A DNA stretch of 48,234 nucleotides from Staphylococcus pettenkoferi (GCF_002902685.1 NZ_PPRN01000030.1:1-48234); one strand, 5' to 3'; counted from the first letter of the stretch, positions 16,042 to 28,082 are shown. Numbers and translations are program-made. Notes: a model not told the origin generated them from the sequence alone.

Positions 16042-19000
16042 TTATTCAGTGAATTGAACGTCTTCACTTGTCATGTCTGCTTCAGATAAAGTCTTATCGT
16101 AATGAACGTCGCTGTAACGTCTCATACCTGTACCAGCTGGAATCAATTTACCGATGATAACGTTCTCTTTCAAGCCGAGTAAGTTATCACGTTTACCTTT
16201 GATTGCCGCATCTGTAAGTACACGAGTTGTTTCTTGGAATGAAGCTGCTGATAAGAAGCTTTCAGTTTCAAGAGACGCTTTCGTAATACCGAGAAGTACT
16301 GGTTTAGCAGTTGCTGGACGTTTGCGTTCTTGGAATGCTGCACGGTTTGCGTCAGTAAAGTTGTGAATGTCGACAAGTGAACCTGGTAGTAAGCCTGTGT
16401 CACCTGCTTCGATAATACGAACTTTACGTAACATTTGACGTACCATGACCTCAACGTGTTTATCGTCGATTTCAACACCTTGCATACGATAAACTTTTTG
16501 AACCTCTTTAAGTAAGTAGCTTTCAGTAGCGTTAAGACCTGCTACAGAGAGGTAGTGTTTAGGCTCAATAGAACCTTCTGTTAATACTTCACCACGTGCT
16601 ACTTCTTGACCTTCTTCAACTTTCAATCTTGAAGTACCTGAAGCGAGGTAGCTTCTTGTTTCGTTAGCACCTTTAATCACGATTTCTTGTTGACGGTCTT
16701 TCGCAAGTTTAATTTCTTCAACGACACCTTCGATTTCTGTAATCACAGCTTGACCTTTAGGATTACGTGCTTCGAAGATCTCTTGGATACGAGGTAAACC
16801 TTGAGTGATGTCACTACCTGCTACCCCACCAGTGTGGAATGTACGCATTGTAAGCTGTGTACCTGGTTCACCGATGGATTGTGCGGCGATGGTACCGACT
16901 GCTTCTCCGACTTCAACTTTTTCACCTGTTGCAAGGTTCTTACCATAACAACGTTCACACACGCCGTGACGTGTATTACAAGTGAATGCTGAGCGGATGT
17001 ACATTTCAGTAATACCTGCATCAACAATCTTCTTAGCTAAATCAGAAGTGATGAGTTCGTCAGGGTGAACTAAGATTTCATCCGTTTCTGGGTGACGAAC
17101 TGTTTCTTTAGAATAACGTCCTTCAATACGTTCTACGAATGGTTCGATCATTTCAGTACCTTCTTTGATATCTGAAACGAGGAGACCACGGTCAGTACCA
17201 CAATCTTCTTCGCGCACGATAACGTCTTGAGCAACGTCAACGAGACGACGAGTGAGGTAACCTGAGTCGGCAGTCTTAAGCGCTGTATCGGCAAGACCTT
17301 TACGCGCACCGTGTGTAGAAATGAAGTATTCTAATACAGTTAAACCTTCACGGAATGATGATGTGATAGGTAATTCGATGATCTTACCAGATGGTGCTGC
17401 CATCAGACCACGCATACCTGCAAGTTGAGTGAAGTTAGATGCGTTACCACGGGCACCAGAGTCACTCATCATGAAGATAGGGTTAGTCTTTTCAAGTGAT
17501 TGCATTAATTCGCCTTGGATCTTATCTTTGGCATTTGTCCAAATTTCAACTACGGCGTTGTAACGTTCATCTTCAGTGATTAAACCACGGTTATATTGTT
17601 TAGTTACACGTTCAACTAATGCTTCACTTTCGTCTAGAATCTCTTGTTTGTCAGGAAGAACCACGATGTCAGATACACCGACAGTAATACCTGCTTTTGA
17701 AGAGAATTTGAAACCGAGGTCTTTCATTCGGTCAAGCATCATAGATGTATCAGTGATGCTGAAACGATTGAAGACTTCAGCGATGATATTACCTAAGAAG
17801 CTCTTGTTGAATGGTTCAACGAGTTCTTTATCATCGAAGTATTCTTTCAATCCGCCTTCGCCAAGTTGAGCTGGATCTACGAAGTATTTATCTGGTGTAC
17901 GTACTTCGAGGTTCTCTTGACTTGGTTCGTTAATGTAAGCGAATGAATCTGGAATGATTTCGTTAAAGATAATCTTACCTACTGTTGTAGTTAAGATCTT
18001 TCTATTCTGTTCTTCAGTGAATGTTGGGTTGTTGAATGAGCTAGCGTGTACACCGATACGTGAATGTAGATGTACATAGCCGTTAGCATATGCTTTAAGC
18101 ACTTCGTTAGCATCATTAAAGATTTGACCTGTATTCACTGCTTCTTTACGTTCTAGCGTAATGTAATAGTTACCTAATACCATGTCTTGAGATGGCGTAA
18201 CAACTGGTTTACCATCTTTAGGGTTTAGGATGTTCTGAGCAGCAAGCATGAGCATACGTGCTTCGGCTTGTGCTTCTTTAGATAATGGAACGTGAACCGC
18301 CATTTGGTCACCGTCGAAGTCAGCGTTATAAGCTGTAGTTGCAAGTGGGTGAAGACGGATCGCACGACCTTCAACTAATGTAGGTTCGAACGCTTGGATA
18401 CCAAGTCTGTGTAATGTTGGCGCACGGTTTAAGAGTACTGGGTGTTCTTTGATAACATCTTCAAGGACATCCCATACTTCGTCGTCCATACGTTCAATCT
18501 TACTTTTAGCATTTTTAATATTCGTTGCGATTTCGCGCTGAACAAGCTCTTTCATCACGAATGGTTTGAAGAGTTCAAGCGCCATTTCTTTCGGCAGACC
18601 ACATTGATACATCTTAAGGCTTGGTCCTACTGCGATAACAGAACGACCTGAGTAGTCTACACGTTTACCGAGCAAGTTCTGACGGAAACGTCCTTGCTTA
18701 CCTTTAAGCATATGAGAAAGTGATTTCAATGGACGGTTACCTGGACCAGTTACTGGACGGCCACGACGACCGTTGTCGATAAGTGCGTCGACAGCTTCTT
18801 GTAACATACGTTTCTCGTTCTGAACGATGATGCCAGGTGCCCCTAAGTCTAATAGACGTTTCAAACGGTTATTACGGTTGATGACACGACGATATAAATC
18901 GTTCAAGTCACTTGTCGCGAAACGACCACCATCTAATTGAACCATTGGACGAATTTCAGGTGGGATGATTGGAAGCACATCTAAGATCATCCATGCAGGA

Positions 19001-19665
19001 TTATTACCTGAGTTTCTGAATGATTCAACGACTTCAAGACGTTTGATCGCACGAGTTAAACGTTGACCTGTAGCTGATTCTAACTCGTCACGTAATGATT
19101 TAAGTTCACCGTCTAAATCAATTTCGTCAAGTAGATCTTGGATACCTTCAGCACCCATTTTCGCTACGAATTGACCTGGGTATTTATCGTAGTATTCTCT
19201 GTACTCTGCCTCAGAGAGTAATGATTTCTTCTCTAAACCAGTTGGACCTGGATCTACTACAACGTATGAAGCAAAGTAAATTACTTCTTCAAGTGCGCGT
19301 GGAGACATATCTAATAATAGACCCATGCGACTTGGAATACCTTTGAAATACCAAATATGTGATACAGGTGCTGCAAGTTCGATGTGACCCATTCTTTCAC
19401 GACGAACTTTAGATTTCGTTACTTCTACACCACAGCGGTCACATACCATACCTTTGTAGCGTACACGTTTGTACTTACCACAACTACATTCCCAGTCTTT
19501 CGTAGGTCCAAAGATTCGCTCACAGAATAGACCGTCTTTCTCTGGTTTTAAAGTACGATAGTTTATTGTTTCTGGCTTTTTAACTTCACCGAAAGACCAA
19601 GAACGAATCTTTTCAGGTGAAGCAAGTCCTATTTTCATGTAATGGAAATTATTTACATCAATCAA
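16042..19665 (-). CDS. rpoC: RNA polymerase beta' subunit
   Basis: The 1207-residue beta' subunit forms much of the polymerase active site. The zinc-binding CSCGKYK...CDRCG motif is near residue 70, the catalytic [16 protein letters not shown] lies at about 445-460, and the second cysteine cluster [16 protein letters not shown] is near 880. The start is TTG at 19665: AAGGAGGT lies eight bases upstream. Another in-frame TTG six codons earlier sits directly before that ribosome site and would give a non-family length. The C-terminal tail is acidic. It is cotranscribed with rpoB and ends in a strong terminator. Confidence 0.98.
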   Translation of the reverse strand: MIDVNNFHYMKIGLASPEKIRSWSFGEVKKPETINYRTLKPEKDGLFCERIFGPTKDWECSCGKYKRVRYKGMVCDRCGVEVTKSKVRRERMGHIELAAPVSHIWYFKGIPSRMGLLLDMSPRALEEVIYFASYVVVDPGPTGLEKKSLLSEAEYREYYDKYPGQFVAKMGAEGIQDLLDEIDLDGELKSLRDELESATGQRLTRAIKRLEVVESFRNSGNNPAWMILDVLPIIPPEIRPMVQLDGGRFATSDLNDLYRRVINRNNRLKRLLDLGAPGIIVQNEKRMLQEAVDALIDNGRRGRPVTGPGNRPLKSLSHMLKGKQGRFRQNLLGKRVDYSGRSVIAVGPSLKMYQCGLPKEMALELFKPFVMKELVQREIATNIKNAKSKIERMDDEVWDVLEDVIKEHPVLLNRAPTLHRLGIQAFEPTLVEGRAIRLHPLATTAYNADFDGDQMAVHVPLSKEAQAEARMLMLAAQNILNPKDGKPVVTPSQDMVLGNYYITLERKEAVNTGQIFNDANEVLKAYANGYVHLHSRIGVHASSFNNPTFTEEQNRKILTTTVGKIIFNEIIPDSFAYINEPSQENLEVRTPDKYFVDPAQLGEGGLKEYFDDKELVEPFNKSFLGNIIAEVFNRFSITDTSMMLDRMKDLGFKFSSKAGITVGVSDIVVLPDKQEILDESEALVERVTKQYNRGLITEDERYNAVVEIWTNAKDKIQGELMQSLEKTNPIFMMSDSGARGNASNFTQLAGMRGLMAAPSGKIIELPITSSFREGLTVLEYFISTHGARKGLADTALKTADSGYLTRRLVDVAQDVIVREEDCGTDRGLLVSDIKEGTEMIEPFVERIEGRYSKETVRHPETDEILVHPDELITSDLAKKIVDAGITEMYIRSAFTCNTRHGVCERCYGKNLATGEKVEVGEAVGTIAAQSIGEPGTQLTMRTFHTGGVAGSDITQGLPRIQEIFEARNPKGQAVITEIEGVVEEIKLAKDRQQEIVIKGANETRSYLASGTSRLKVEEGQEVARGEVLTEGSIEPKHYLSVAGLNATESYLLKEVQKVYRMQGVEIDDKHVEVMVRQMLRKVRIIEAGDTGLLPGSLVDIHNFTDANRAAFQERKRPATAKPVLLGITKASLETESFLSAASFQETTRVLTDAAIKGKRDNLLGLKENVIIGKLIPAGTGMRRYSDVHYDKTLSEADMTSEDVQFTE

Positions 19666-19846
19666 GGAGCCTACCTCCTTCAATATAGATTAGCTGTGCA
19701 AATTGATTGATTCCTCATTTGTCTCGGAGCATTCATTTCTAACCTTAGGCGCTAGAGCAGCAAGTGATGGCGTTACATCAAGCTTGCTACCTCTAACGTC
19801 AAAGTGGTTAGTCAATAAAGCATTCTTTAACTTATTTAAGTGACAA

Positions 19847-22800
19847 TTAATCAGGCTTTTGAGATTCTGGAGCAGATTTTTGTTGTAAATCGACTTTGCG
19901 TTCAGCAACTTCTTCATCTTCGTTGTCATGCATGTCGATTTCGTTATTCTGTTCATCCATAATCTTAACATCAAGACCTAAACTTTGTAATTCTTTCATC
20001 AATACGCGGAATGATTCAGGAACGCTTGGTTTAGTGATGTTCTCACCTTTTACAATAGACTCGTACGTCTTAACACGGCCTACTGTGTCATCTGATTTGT
20101 AAGTCAAGATTTCTTGAAGTGTATAAGCAGCACCGTATGCTTCAAGTGCCCATACCTCCATCTCACCAAAGCGTTGACCACCGAATTGAGCTTTACCACC
20201 GAGTGGTTGTTGCGTAACGAGTGAGTAAGGTCCAGTAGAACGAGCATGAAGTTTGTCGTCTACCATGTGAGCAAGTTTAAGCATGTACATAACGCCGACA
20301 GAGATACGGTTGTCGAACGGTTCACCTGTACGACCGTCGTAAAGCACTGTCTTACCGTCACGTGCCATACCTGCTTCTTCAATTGTTGACCACACGTCAT
20401 CGTCGTTCGCACCATCAAATACTGGTGAAGCAACGTGGATACCTAAGTTCTTAGCAGCCATACCTAAGTGTAGCTCTAATACTTGTCCGATATTCATACG
20501 TGATGGTACACCGAGTGGGTTTAACATGATGTCAATAGGACGACCATCAGGTAAGTAAGGCATATCTTCTTCAGGAACAATCTTAGAAATAACACCTTTG
20601 TTACCGTGACGACCACACATCTTGTCACCTACGTGAATCTTACGTTTCTGAACGATATAAACACGTACGAGTTGGTTAACACCTGGAGATAATGTGTCAT
20701 CTCCTTCTTCGCGGTTAAAGACTTTAACATCTAACACGATACCGCCTGCACCGTGTGGTACACGTAATGAAGTATCACGAACTTCACGTGCTTTCTCACC
20801 AAAGATAGCGTGTAATAAGCGCTCTTCGGCAGTAAGTTCAGTCACACCTTTAGGCGTTACTTTACCTACTAAGATATCTCCGTCTTTAACTTCAGCACCA
20901 ACGTAAACGATACCGCGTTCGTCGAGATTCTTAAGTGCATTCTCTGAAACGTTTGGAATGTCACGAGTAATCTCTTCAGGTCCGAGTTTCGTATCGCGTG
21001 CTTCAGATTCATATTCTTCAATGTGGATAGAAGTGTAAACGTCATCTTTAACTAAACGTTCACTCATGATTACGGCATCCTCGTAGTTATAACCATCCCA
21101 AGTCATGAAACCTACAACGACGTTACGTCCAAGTGCCATCTCACCGAGTTCCATAGATGGACCATCAGCTAAGATTTCACCTTTGTCTACGATATCTCCC
21201 GTAGAGATAATTGGGCGTTGGTTATAGCATGTACCTGAGTTTGAACGTTTGAACTTCGCTAATGGATAACGGTCTACTTCGCCTTCGTACTCTTGACCGT
21301 CTTCTTCGATTAAGCGACGAACGAGTACTTGGTTAGATTCAACATGTTCTACGCGACCTCTATGTCTTGCGATAACCGCAGCACCAGAGTCACGTGCAGC
21401 AACGTGTTCCATACCTGTACCAACAAATGGTGATTCAGGATTCATCAATGGTACCGCTTGACGTTGCATGTTCGCACCCATTAACGCACGGTTAGAGTCG
21501 TCGTTCTCTAAGAATGGGATACATGCTGTAGCTGCTGAAACAACTTGTTTAGGAGATACGTCCATGTAGTCCATTTTTTCTTTCGCCATAACAGTGTTGT
21601 TACCGCGGAAACGACAAACAACTTCATCGTCTAAGAAGCGACCTTCTTCGTCAGTACGAGAGTTCGCTTGAGCCACTACATAGCTATCTTCTTCATCAGC
21701 AGTGAGATAGTCGATTTGATCAGTAATCGCATTCTTTTCAATATCTACTTTACGGTATGGTGTTTCAATGAAACCAAACTCATTCACACGTGCATAGCTA
21801 GATAATGAGTTGATTAAACCGATGTTTGGTCCCTCTGGTGTCTCGATTGGACACATACGACCGTAGTGAGAATAGTGCACGTCACGTACTTCCATTTGAG
21901 CACGTTCACGAGTTAAACCACCAGGTCCTAAAGCAGAAAGACGACGTTTATGTGTCAACTCAGCTAATGGGTTAGCTTGGTCCATGAATTGTGATAATTG
22001 AGAGCTACCAAAGAATTCTTTGATAGATGCAATCACTGGACGGATGTTGATGAGTTGTTGTGGAGTGATTGAATCTGTATCTTGGATTGACATTCTTTCA
22101 CGTACAACACGTTCCATTCTTGATAAACCGATACGGAATTGGTTCTGTAGTAATTCACCTACTGAACGTAGACGACGGTTACCTAAGTGGTCGATATCGT
22201 CAGTGAAACCAATACCATTCAATAAGTTGAAGAAGTATGACATAGATGAAATGATGTCAGCTGGTGTAATGCATTTCACTTCTGAGTCAGGGAACGCATT
22301 ACCGATTAATGTCGTTGTACGACCTTCTTCATCATTAGGTACGTAGACTTTGATAGATTGAATTTCAACTGGCTCATCTACGATACTATCTTCCAAATCG
22401 TAAACTTCACTGTTCGCATTAGATTCTAATACGTCCATAATTTCTTCTAATTTACGACGATCTACGACAGTGCCTTCTTCTGCTACAATTTCGCCAGATT
22501 CAGTGTCTACGATAGGTTCTGCTAATTTTTGATTAAATAAACGATGTTTTAAGTGTAATTTCTTGTTAGCTTTATAACGTCCTACGCTTGCTAAGTCATA
22601 ACGTTTCGGATCGAAGAAACGTGAGTAAAGAAGACTCTTAGCATTTTCAACTGTAGGTGGTTCACCTGGGCGTAAACGTTCATAAATTTCAAGTAGCGCT
22701 TGGTCTGTGTTCTCAGTACCATCTTTCTCTAGAGTGTTACGTAAGTATTCACTATCGCCAAGTAAATCGATAATTTCTTGGTCTGATGAGAATCCAATAG

Positions 22801-23392
22801 CACGTAATAGTACTGTCAATGGAAGCTTTCTCGTTCTGTCGATACGCACGTATACGACATCTTTCGCGTCTGTTTCATACTCTAACCAAGCACCACGGTT
22901 AGGAATGATTGTCGCATCGTAGTTTGTGCGTCCGTTCTTATCGATCTTCTCATTAAAGTAAACGGAAGGTGAACGAACAAGTTGAGATACGATAACACGT
23001 TCAGCACCATTGATGATAAACGTACCTGTATCTGTCATTAATGGGAAGTCACCCATGAAGACTTCTTGTTCTTTCACTTCGCCTGTTTCTTTGATAATCA
23101 AGCGCACTTTAACACGAAGAGGTGCGGCATATGTTGCATCACGGTTCTTAGATTCTTCTAAATTGTATTTAGGTTCTCCAAGACGATAATCTACGAATTC
23201 GAGAGATAGATTACCTGTAAAGTCTTCGATTGGTGAAATGTCGCGGAACATTTCAAGTAACCCTTCTTGTAAGAACCAATCATAAGATTTCGTTTGGATT
23301 TCGATTAAATTAGGTAGTTCGAGTACCTCTGATATTCTTGCGTAGTTTCTACGTTTACGATGTCTTCCATATTGGACAAATTGACCTGCCAA
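19847..23392 (-). CDS. rpoB: RNA polymerase beta subunit
   Basis: The 1181-residue beta subunit matches staphylococcal RpoB along its length. The start is TTG at 23392 ([20 protein letters not shown]) with GAGGGGTG upstream. The rifampicin region [20 protein letters not shown] and the following [11 protein letters not shown] are wild type, including the histidine equivalent to H481, so rifampicin susceptibility is expected. The C-terminal acidic tail ([19 protein letters not shown]) varies between species. A 181-base spacer separates it from rpoC. Confidence 0.98.
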   Translation of the reverse strand: MAGQFVQYGRHRKRRNYARISEVLELPNLIEIQTKSYDWFLQEGLLEMFRDISPIEDFTGNLSLEFVDYRLGEPKYNLEESKNRDATYAAPLRVKVRLIIKETGEVKEQEVFMGDFPLMTDTGTFIINGAERVIVSQLVRSPSVYFNEKIDKNGRTNYDATIIPNRGAWLEYETDAKDVVYVRIDRTRKLPLTVLLRAIGFSSDQEIIDLLGDSEYLRNTLEKDGTENTDQALLEIYERLRPGEPPTVENAKSLLYSRFFDPKRYDLASVGRYKANKKLHLKHRLFNQKLAEPIVDTESGEIVAEEGTVVDRRKLEEIMDVLESNANSEVYDLEDSIVDEPVEIQSIKVYVPNDEEGRTTTLIGNAFPDSEVKCITPADIISSMSYFFNLLNGIGFTDDIDHLGNRRLRSVGELLQNQFRIGLSRMERVVRERMSIQDTDSITPQQLINIRPVIASIKEFFGSSQLSQFMDQANPLAELTHKRRLSALGPGGLTRERAQMEVRDVHYSHYGRMCPIETPEGPNIGLINSLSSYARVNEFGFIETPYRKVDIEKNAITDQIDYLTADEEDSYVVAQANSRTDEEGRFLDDEVVCRFRGNNTVMAKEKMDYMDVSPKQVVSAATACIPFLENDDSNRALMGANMQRQAVPLMNPESPFVGTGMEHVAARDSGAAVIARHRGRVEHVESNQVLVRRLIEEDGQEYEGEVDRYPLAKFKRSNSGTCYNQRPIISTGDIVDKGEILADGPSMELGEMALGRNVVVGFMTWDGYNYEDAVIMSERLVKDDVYTSIHIEEYESEARDTKLGPEEITRDIPNVSENALKNLDERGIVYVGAEVKDGDILVGKVTPKGVTELTAEERLLHAIFGEKAREVRDTSLRVPHGAGGIVLDVKVFNREEGDDTLSPGVNQLVRVYIVQKRKIHVGDKMCGRHGNKGVISKIVPEEDMPYLPDGRPIDIMLNPLGVPSRMNIGQVLELHLGMAAKNLGIHVASPVFDGANDDDVWSTIEEAGMARDGKTVLYDGRTGEPFDNRISVGVMYMLKLAHMVDDKLHARSTGPYSLVTQQPLGGKAQFGGQRFGEMEVWALEAYGAAYTLQEILTYKSDDTVGRVKTYESIVKGENITKPSVPESFRVLMKELQSLGLDVKIMDEQNNEIDMHDNEDEEVAERKVDLQQKSAPESQKPD

Positions 23393-23597
23393 ACAGATTC
23401 ACCCCTCAAAAATTGTGTGTCCACGTTCAATATCTTTGCTAACACGATTAGACAAAAAGAAAACGGTAGCATTTCTGATGACACCATTTTCTGTTGAACC
23501 TATTAGCAATTTACTTTGTTATTTTATACGTAAAAGTACACACTTATTGAACATAAATTTTAACATTCTATAACTATATCAGAACAAGGCGTCTAAA

Positions 23598-24206
23598 TCA
23601 ACCTTTTGAGCTCTTTAATATATAATAACCCTTGCTTTTGTCAAGCACTTCGACGTTGCCAAATACAGCTTCCATCTTCTTCTTAGCGGATGCCATTCCT
23701 TGTTTCTTCTGAATCACGACAAACAACGCCCCATCAGTCACTAACGTACTAAACGCATCCTCGAGAATGCGATGAACAATCGTCTTACCTGCACGGATAG
23801 GCGGATTCGTAACGACATAGTCTTGGCTCTCATCAGCAATATCAGCAAGCCCATCACTATAATGCACCGTTACGTTGTCAAGTTGGTTAGCCTGCGCATT
23901 CTTCTTCGCGAGTTCGAGCGCACGCTGATTAACATCGACGAGGGTAACTGAATCATGTGGCGCGACTTGCGCAAACATCAACCCGATAGGCCCATAGCCA
24001 CAACCAACATCCACGATACGCTTCGTCGGACCAGGTGTATGATCTTTCAGAAACGTACGAACGAGCAAATCAGACCCGAAATCAATCTTCCCTTTCGAGA
24101 AGACACCGGAATCTGTCGCTAGCTTAAGATTGTGATGTTTATAAGTATAGGTAAAATGGGTGATGTCGCTCTTCACATCAGGACGTTCATCATAATAATG
24201 GCTCAT
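23598..24206 (-). CDS. rsmC: RsmC-like class I methyltransferase
   Basis: The 202-residue protein has a Rossmann-type SAM motif VDVGCGYGPIG at about 64-74 and the catalytic NPPIRAGK at about 133-140. The latter is typical of N2-guanine methyltransferases such as RsmC, which modifies 16S rRNA. It corresponds to ybxB, conserved between rplL and rpoB in Firmicutes. It is half the length of E. coli RsmC, lacking the duplicated N-terminal domain, which is usual in this group. AAAGAGGTG precedes the ATG. The exact target base is inferred by family. Confidence 0.88.
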   Translation of the reverse strand: MSHYYDERPDVKSDITHFTYTYKHHNLKLATDSGVFSKGKIDFGSDLLVRTFLKDHTPGPTKRIVDVGCGYGPIGLMFAQVAPHDSVTLVDVNQRALELAKKNAQANQLDNVTVHYSDGLADIADESQDYVVTNPPIRAGKTIVHRILEDAFSTLVTDGALFVVIQKKQGMASAKKKMEAVFGNVEVLDKSKGYYILKSSKG

Positions 24207-24251
24207 GGTTGCACCTCTTTTAGTACTTTCTCAAGTGTTTACTAATAATAC

Positions 24252-24281
24252 AAAACCCCGTTATCTCAATAACGGGGTTTT
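24252..24281. terminator. Terminator between rplL and rsmC
   Basis: AAAACCCCGTTAT and ATAACGGGGTTTT form a near-perfect stem with a short loop. On the minus strand it ends the rplJL transcript about 150 bases after the rplL stop codon. Confidence 0.8.
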
Positions 24282-24431
24282 CATTTCTCAAAGTGTCAGA
24301 CTAGAAATGTTCTTGTTTCAGATTGAGTAGAACTACTCAGCTTGCAAGCATCTCTTGCCTGCACTCTGCGAATTCTGTTAAGTCGTATTTAAAATCTCTT
24401 AGGAGATTTCGAAGACGTATGGGCAGCAGAA

Positions 24432-24800
24432 TTATTTTAATTCTACTGAAGCACCTACTTCTTCTAATTGTTCTTTAAGTTTTTCAGCTTCTTCTTTAGG
24501 TAAAGCTTCTTTGATTACTTTAGGAGCGCCGTCTACTAATTCTTTAGCGTCTTTTAATCCTAAGCCAGTTGCTTCTTTAACAGCTTTAACAACTTTGATC
24601 TTAGAAGAACCAGCAGAAGTTAATTCAACATCAAATTCTGTTTTTTCTTCTGCAGCGTCGCCGCCACCTGCTGCACCGCCAGCTGCTACTGGAGCTGCTG
24701 CAGTTACACCAAATTCTTCTTCAATTGCTTTAACTAAATCGTTTAATTCTAATACTGACATTTCTTTAATTGCTTCAATGATTTGTTCTTGATTAGCCAT
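24432..24800 (-). CDS. rplL: 50S ribosomal protein L7/L12
   Basis: The 122-residue stalk protein recruits translational GTPases. It has an N-terminal dimerisation helix (residues 1-30), an Ala/Gly-rich hinge ([20 protein letters not shown]) and a C-terminal factor-binding domain with [16 protein letters not shown]. It directly follows rplJ on the same transcript. GGAGGAATAA precedes the ATG. No anomaly is visible. Confidence 0.98.
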   Translation of the reverse strand: MANQEQIIEAIKEMSVLELNDLVKAIEEEFGVTAAAPVAAGGAAGGGDAAEEKTEFDVELTSAGSSKIKVVKAVKEATGLGLKDAKELVDGAPKVIKEALPKEEAEKLKEQLEEVGASVELK

Positions 24801-24892
24801 TATTTTATTCCTCCATTTTTAAAAGTTTTTCACGAAAAGATATATGTCTCTTCGTCATAGATTAAATTGAAACGTTTATGCTCAAAACGCTA

Positions 24893-25402
24893 TTATTCAG
24901 CGCTTTCTCCTTCTTCTTCGCGAGATTCACCCACAGCTTTAACTGCATAAGCGAAGTTGCGTACTGGTGCTTGTAATACTGAAAGAAGCATAGATACAAG
25001 ACCGTCGTGAGATGGTAAAGAACCAACAGTTTTAACTTCATCTGCTGAGATTAAGCTTCCATCCATGATACCTGTCTTAATTTCGATAGCGTCGTGTTCT
25101 TTAGCGAAACCTGCGATAACTTTCGCTGGTGCAACAACATCTTCAGTTGATGTAGCTACAGCAGTTGGTCCTACTAAGAACTCGTCTAAACCATCAATAC
25201 CAGCTTGTTCTGCTGCACGACGTAACATAGTGTTTTTGTAAACTTTGTACTCAACACCTGCTTCACGTAATTGTTTACGTAATTCAGTTACTTCTGCAAC
25301 AGTTAATCCACGGTAGTTGATGAAGACAGTTGAAACTGAGTTTTCCAATTGTTCAGCAATCTCAGTTACATGTTGTTTTTTAGCTTCAATAATTGCAGAC
25401 AT
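24893..25402 (-). CDS. rplJ: 50S ribosomal protein L10
   Basis: The 169-residue protein binds 23S rRNA through its N-terminal domain ([20 protein letters not shown], then the [20 protein letters not shown] region). It holds L7/L12 dimers through the C-terminal helix. An acidic tail ([12 protein letters not shown]) closes it. The L10-L12 complex is known to repress this operon in bacteria by binding the leader RNA, and that leader is visible immediately upstream. GGAGGTGT precedes the ATG. Confidence 0.97.
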   Translation of the reverse strand: MSAIIEAKKQHVTEIAEQLENSVSTVFINYRGLTVAEVTELRKQLREAGVEYKVYKNTMLRRAAEQAGIDGLDEFLVGPTAVATSTEDVVAPAKVIAGFAKEHDAIEIKTGIMDGSLISADEVKTVGSLPSHDGLVSMLLSVLQAPVRNFAYAVKAVGESREEEGESAE

Positions 25403-25465
25403 TCAGACACCTCCATTTTTAAAAGTTTTGGTGCTTTTTTATCTTGAGTTATGTAGTGAACTCAA

Positions 25466-25598
25466 TAAAAAAAGCACTTTCTACCCACGGCAAAAAGTGC
25501 TTGAAACTTTCATTAATCACGTTCAAGTCAATTTTAGCCTCGGTAGGATAAATTTTAAGTTATTTCTAACTCCTACTGTCTTAGGTAAAATAATCACA
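25466..25598 (-). promoter_or_regulatory. L10 leader RNA with attenuator hairpin
   Basis: On the minus strand upstream of rplJ, the pair GACAGTAGGAG and TCCTACCGAGG forms the conserved stem of the Firmicutes L10 leader. It is followed by a terminator stem AAGCACTTT...AAAGTGCTT and a T-run (25466-25502). Binding of L10-L12 to the leader would favour termination and match synthesis to rRNA supply. Confidence 0.8.
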
Positions 25599-25604
25599 CT
25601 AACC

Positions 25605-25633
25605 AATATAACGGTTAGCACATAGTTTGTCAA
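25605..25633 (-). promoter_or_regulatory. Promoter of rplJL
   Basis: On the minus strand a perfect TTGACA (25628-25633) is 17 bases from TATATT (25605-25610). The start of transcription would be near 25598, just ahead of the L10 leader. Confidence 0.85.
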
Positions 25634-25663
25634 TAACTATTTTCATAAAAAGTATTTAGCGTA

Positions 25664-25705
25664 AAAACAACAGGCTAAGCACGGAAGCACTCGCCTGTTG
25701 TGAGA
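25664..25705 (-). terminator. Terminator of rplKA
   Basis: On the minus strand CAACAGGC...AGTGCT pairs with AGC...GCCTGTTG around a TCCGT loop, followed by TTTTTA. It begins about ten bases after the rplA stop codon. Confidence 0.8.
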
Positions 25706-25713
25706 ATTTATAA

Positions 25714-26409
25714 TTATAGTTTGAAGCTTGAAGTATCAACTTTGATACCAGGACCCATAGTTGTTGTAACGTTTACTGATTTGAAGTAAGTACCTTTAGA
25801 AGAAGATGGTTTCGCTTTAGTTAACACATCTTGTAAAGTTCTAAAGTTCTCAACTAATTTATCAGTATCGAATGATGCTTTACCGATTGAAGCATGTACG
25901 ATACCAGCTTTTTCAGCACGGTATTCAACTTTACCTGCTTTGATTTCTTCTACGGCTTTTTTAACATCCATAGTTACTGTGCCTGTTTTAGGGTTTGGCA
26001 TTAAGCCTTTAGGTCCTAATACGCGACCTAATTTACCAACTTCGCCCATCATGTCAGGTGTAGCAACAACTACGTCAAAGTCGAACCAACCTTGTTGGAT
26101 CTTGCTTACGTATTCAGATTCACCTACGAAATCTGCACCTGCTTCTTCAGCTTCTGTTGCTTTGTCACCTTTCGCGAATACTAATACACGTTGAGATTTA
26201 CCAGTTCCGTTTGGAAGCACAACAGCGCCACGGATTTGTTGGTCGTTCTTACGTGTATCAATACCTAAACGGAACGCTACTTCTACTGATGCATCGAAGT
26301 TAGCAATGTTCGTTTCTTTAGCTAATTCAATCGCTTCTTCAACACTGTAGTGCTTTTGGCGATCTACTTTTTCAGCTACTTCTTGATACTTTTTACTTTT
26401 TTTAGCCAT
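25714..26409 (-). CDS. rplA: 50S ribosomal protein L1
   Basis: The 231-residue protein forms the L1 stalk that guides deacylated tRNA from the E site. The start is the ATG at 26409 ([20 protein letters not shown]) with AAAGGAGG eight bases upstream; the reading frame extends 21 codons further without a good start. The RNA-binding GxxxPNPKTGT signature is present ([12 protein letters not shown]). It is separated from rplK by an unusually structured 337-base spacer. Confidence 0.97.
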   Translation of the reverse strand: MAKKSKKYQEVAEKVDRQKHYSVEEAIELAKETNIANFDASVEVAFRLGIDTRKNDQQIRGAVVLPNGTGKSQRVLVFAKGDKATEAEEAGADFVGESEYVSKIQQGWFDFDVVVATPDMMGEVGKLGRVLGPKGLMPNPKTGTVTMDVKKAVEEIKAGKVEYRAEKAGIVHASIGKASFDTDKLVENFRTLQDVLTKAKPSSSKGTYFKSVNVTTTMGPGIKVDTSSFKL

Positions 26410-26746
26410 TTCGTTTTCCTCCTTTAGTGGTTTTAGCGGAATTTCCTCCCACATTTGAGAATGAGCAATCAACCTATCATGCGTTGATTGTCACATTCTA
26501 GTTAGGATGACGTGTTTCTCGTTGTTGTTCACTCGGAGAACAACTTTCGCATATAGGTCATGCCTAACGGATGATGTTCAGTGTTTCTTCCTAAACATCT
26601 GAGAGCAGACGACAAGCTATATTCTTATACACTAACCTACATGATTGTAGTGAGTTAGTGTCGATCGCTATACCTTTGAACTCAGGATAGTGTTCTTCTG
26701 ATAGCTGCCATCTGCTTCTATCTTCATATCAATTTCATTTCAATAA
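26410..26746 (-). other. Gene-free rplK-rplA spacer with serial hairpins
   Basis: No gene lies here. Several inverted repeats follow one another: CAATCAAC/GTTGATTG (26466-26490), GTTGTTC/GAACAAC (26524-26544), ATAGG/CCTA (26555-26569), GATGTT/AACATC (about 26572-26599) and CACTAAC/GTTAGTG (26630-26660). None has a T-run. They may form an autoregulatory or processing structure in the rplKA mRNA. Confidence 0.5.
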
Positions 26747-27169
26747 TTATTCTACTACGATACCCATACTACGGGCAGTACCTTCAACGATACGCATAGC
26801 TGCTTCTTCACTAGCTGCGTTTAAGTCTTGCATTTTAGTGTTAGCAATTTCGCGTACTTGATCTTTAGTTACTGTAGCAACTTTGTTTTTGTTAGGTTCG
26901 CCTGAACCTTTTTCAATTCCAGCTGCTTTTTTAAGTAGTACTGGCGCAGGTGGTGTCTTAGTTACAAATGTGAATGAACGGTCTTCATACACTGTAATTT
27001 CTACCGGAATAATTAATCCTGCGTCCTCTTGCGTACGTGCGTTGAATTCCTTACAGAATCCCATGATGTTCACACCTGCTTGACCTAATGCTGGACCAAC
27101 TGGTGGTGCTGGGTTTGCTTTACCTGCAGGAATTTGTAATTTAACTACTTTTTCTACTTTTTTAGCCAC
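26747..27169 (-). CDS. rplK: 50S ribosomal protein L11
   Basis: The 140-residue protein of the GTPase-associated centre binds the thiostrepton region of 23S rRNA. The start is GTG at 27169 ([20 protein letters not shown]) with AAGGAGG upstream; a second GTG three codons earlier overlaps that ribosome site. The proline-rich N-terminal segment [17 protein letters not shown] is intact. It is the first gene of rplKA, behind its own promoter and separate from nusG. Confidence 0.97.
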   Translation of the reverse strand: MAKKVEKVVKLQIPAGKANPAPPVGPALGQAGVNIMGFCKEFNARTQEDAGLIIPVEITVYEDRSFTFVTKTPPAPVLLKKAAGIEKGSGEPNKNKVATVTKDQVREIANTKMQDLNAASEEAAMRIVEGTARSMGIVVE

Positions 27170-27275
27170 GATGTGCACCTCCTTGATATCGTGATGTGGT
27201 CATAGGACTGAGTTTTGCCCTCCCACTCTATACATTTCGTGACGAAATGTAGCGCTCTAAAAGCGCGACCACAGT

Positions 27276-27305
27276 ATTATAACATCAACACTAAATAAAA
27301 ATCAA
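27276..27305 (-). promoter_or_regulatory. Promoter of rplKA within a nusG-rplK hairpin
   Basis: On the minus strand TTGATT (27300-27305) and a perfect TATAAT (27276-27281) are 18 bases apart. They overlap a long inverted repeat, ACATCAACACTAAAT...ATTTAGTGTTGATGT (about 27282-27325). That repeat could end nusG transcripts or isolate the promoter from them. Confidence 0.65.
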
Positions 27306-27339
27306 TAGTCATTTAGTGTTGATGTGTTCTCTTTAAATA

Positions 27340-27888
27340 TTATAACTTTTCAATTTGATCAAATTCGACTTCAACTGGCGTCTCTCTTCCGAACATGTCT
27401 ACAAGCACAGTCAGTTTAAACTTGTCCGCTTCAACCTCTTCAACTTCACCTAATTGGTTCGCAAATGGACCTGAAGTGATGCGAACTTGTTCGCCGACTT
27501 CAACTTCAACATCGATTGTCTTCTCGTTCATGCCCATTTGTTTCAAGATGAAACGCGCTTCTTCTGGTAACAACGGATTAGGCTTAGAACCTGCACCAGC
27601 AGAACCGACGAAGCCAGTTACACCAGGTGTATTTCTCACAACATACCATGAGCGATCCGTCATGATAAGTTCAACGAGCACATAACCCGGGAATGTCTTC
27701 TTCGTTTGTGTCTTCGCTTTACCGTCTTTGATTTGTGTTTCCTCTTCTTCAGGTATGACAACTCTAAATATTTGTTCTGTCATATTCATCGATTCAACAC
27801 GTTTTTCTAAATTTTTCTTTACTTTATTCTCATAACCAGAATAAGTATGTACTGCATACCAACGCTTTGCGCCAACTTCTTCAGACAT
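27340..27888 (-). CDS. nusG: Transcription termination/antitermination factor NusG
   Basis: The 182-residue protein has an N-terminal NGN domain that binds the polymerase clamp (KRWYAVHTYSGYENKVKKNL, with PGYVLVE further on) and a C-terminal KOW domain (GEQVRITSGPFANQLGEVEE). It follows secE with a 14-base gap in the conserved rpmG-secE-nusG order. GGAGTGAC precedes the ATG. No anomaly is seen. Confidence 0.97.
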   Translation of the reverse strand: MSEEVGAKRWYAVHTYSGYENKVKKNLEKRVESMNMTEQIFRVVIPEEEETQIKDGKAKTQTKKTFPGYVLVELIMTDRSWYVVRNTPGVTGFVGSAGAGSKPNPLLPEEARFILKQMGMNEKTIDVEVEVGEQVRITSGPFANQLGEVEEVEADKFKLTVLVDMFGRETPVEVEFDQIEKL

Positions 27889-27902
27889 GTCGTCACTCCT
27901 AA

Positions 27903-28082
27903 CTATTTAATTAACTCTATTACTTGTTTAATTCCAATATCTAATACAAAGAAGAACACTAAGAAGAATACTACTGTTGAAACAACGATGACAGTGTATT
28001 TAAACAATTCTTCTTTCGTTGGCCAACTCGTTTTTTCCATTTCAGACTTAACGCCTTGGAAGAAATTCTCTTTTTTAGTCAT
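27903..28082 (-). CDS. secE: Preprotein translocase subunit SecE
   Basis: This 59-residue single-span protein is [20 protein letters not shown], then [10 protein letters not shown] and a hydrophobic helix [20 protein letters not shown], ending IKQVIELIK. The amphipathic [14 protein letters not shown] segment before the helix is the conserved SecY-contacting element. It is a subunit of the SecYEG channel in the cytoplasmic membrane. GGAGGTTTCGTT precedes the ATG. It lies between rpmG and nusG. Confidence 0.95.
   Translation of the reverse strand: MTKKENFFQGVKSEMEKTSWPTKEELFKYTVIVVSTVVFFLVFFFVLDIGIKQVIELIK

Noticed and set aside
19690..19974. A 94-codon frame overlapping the rpoB 3' end and the rpoC leader.
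   Set aside because: It is an out-of-frame shadow of the acidic RpoB tail, with no start signal.
24511..24792. A plus-strand frame antisense to rplL.
   Set aside because: It is a compositional shadow of the Ala/Gly-rich L7/L12 gene.
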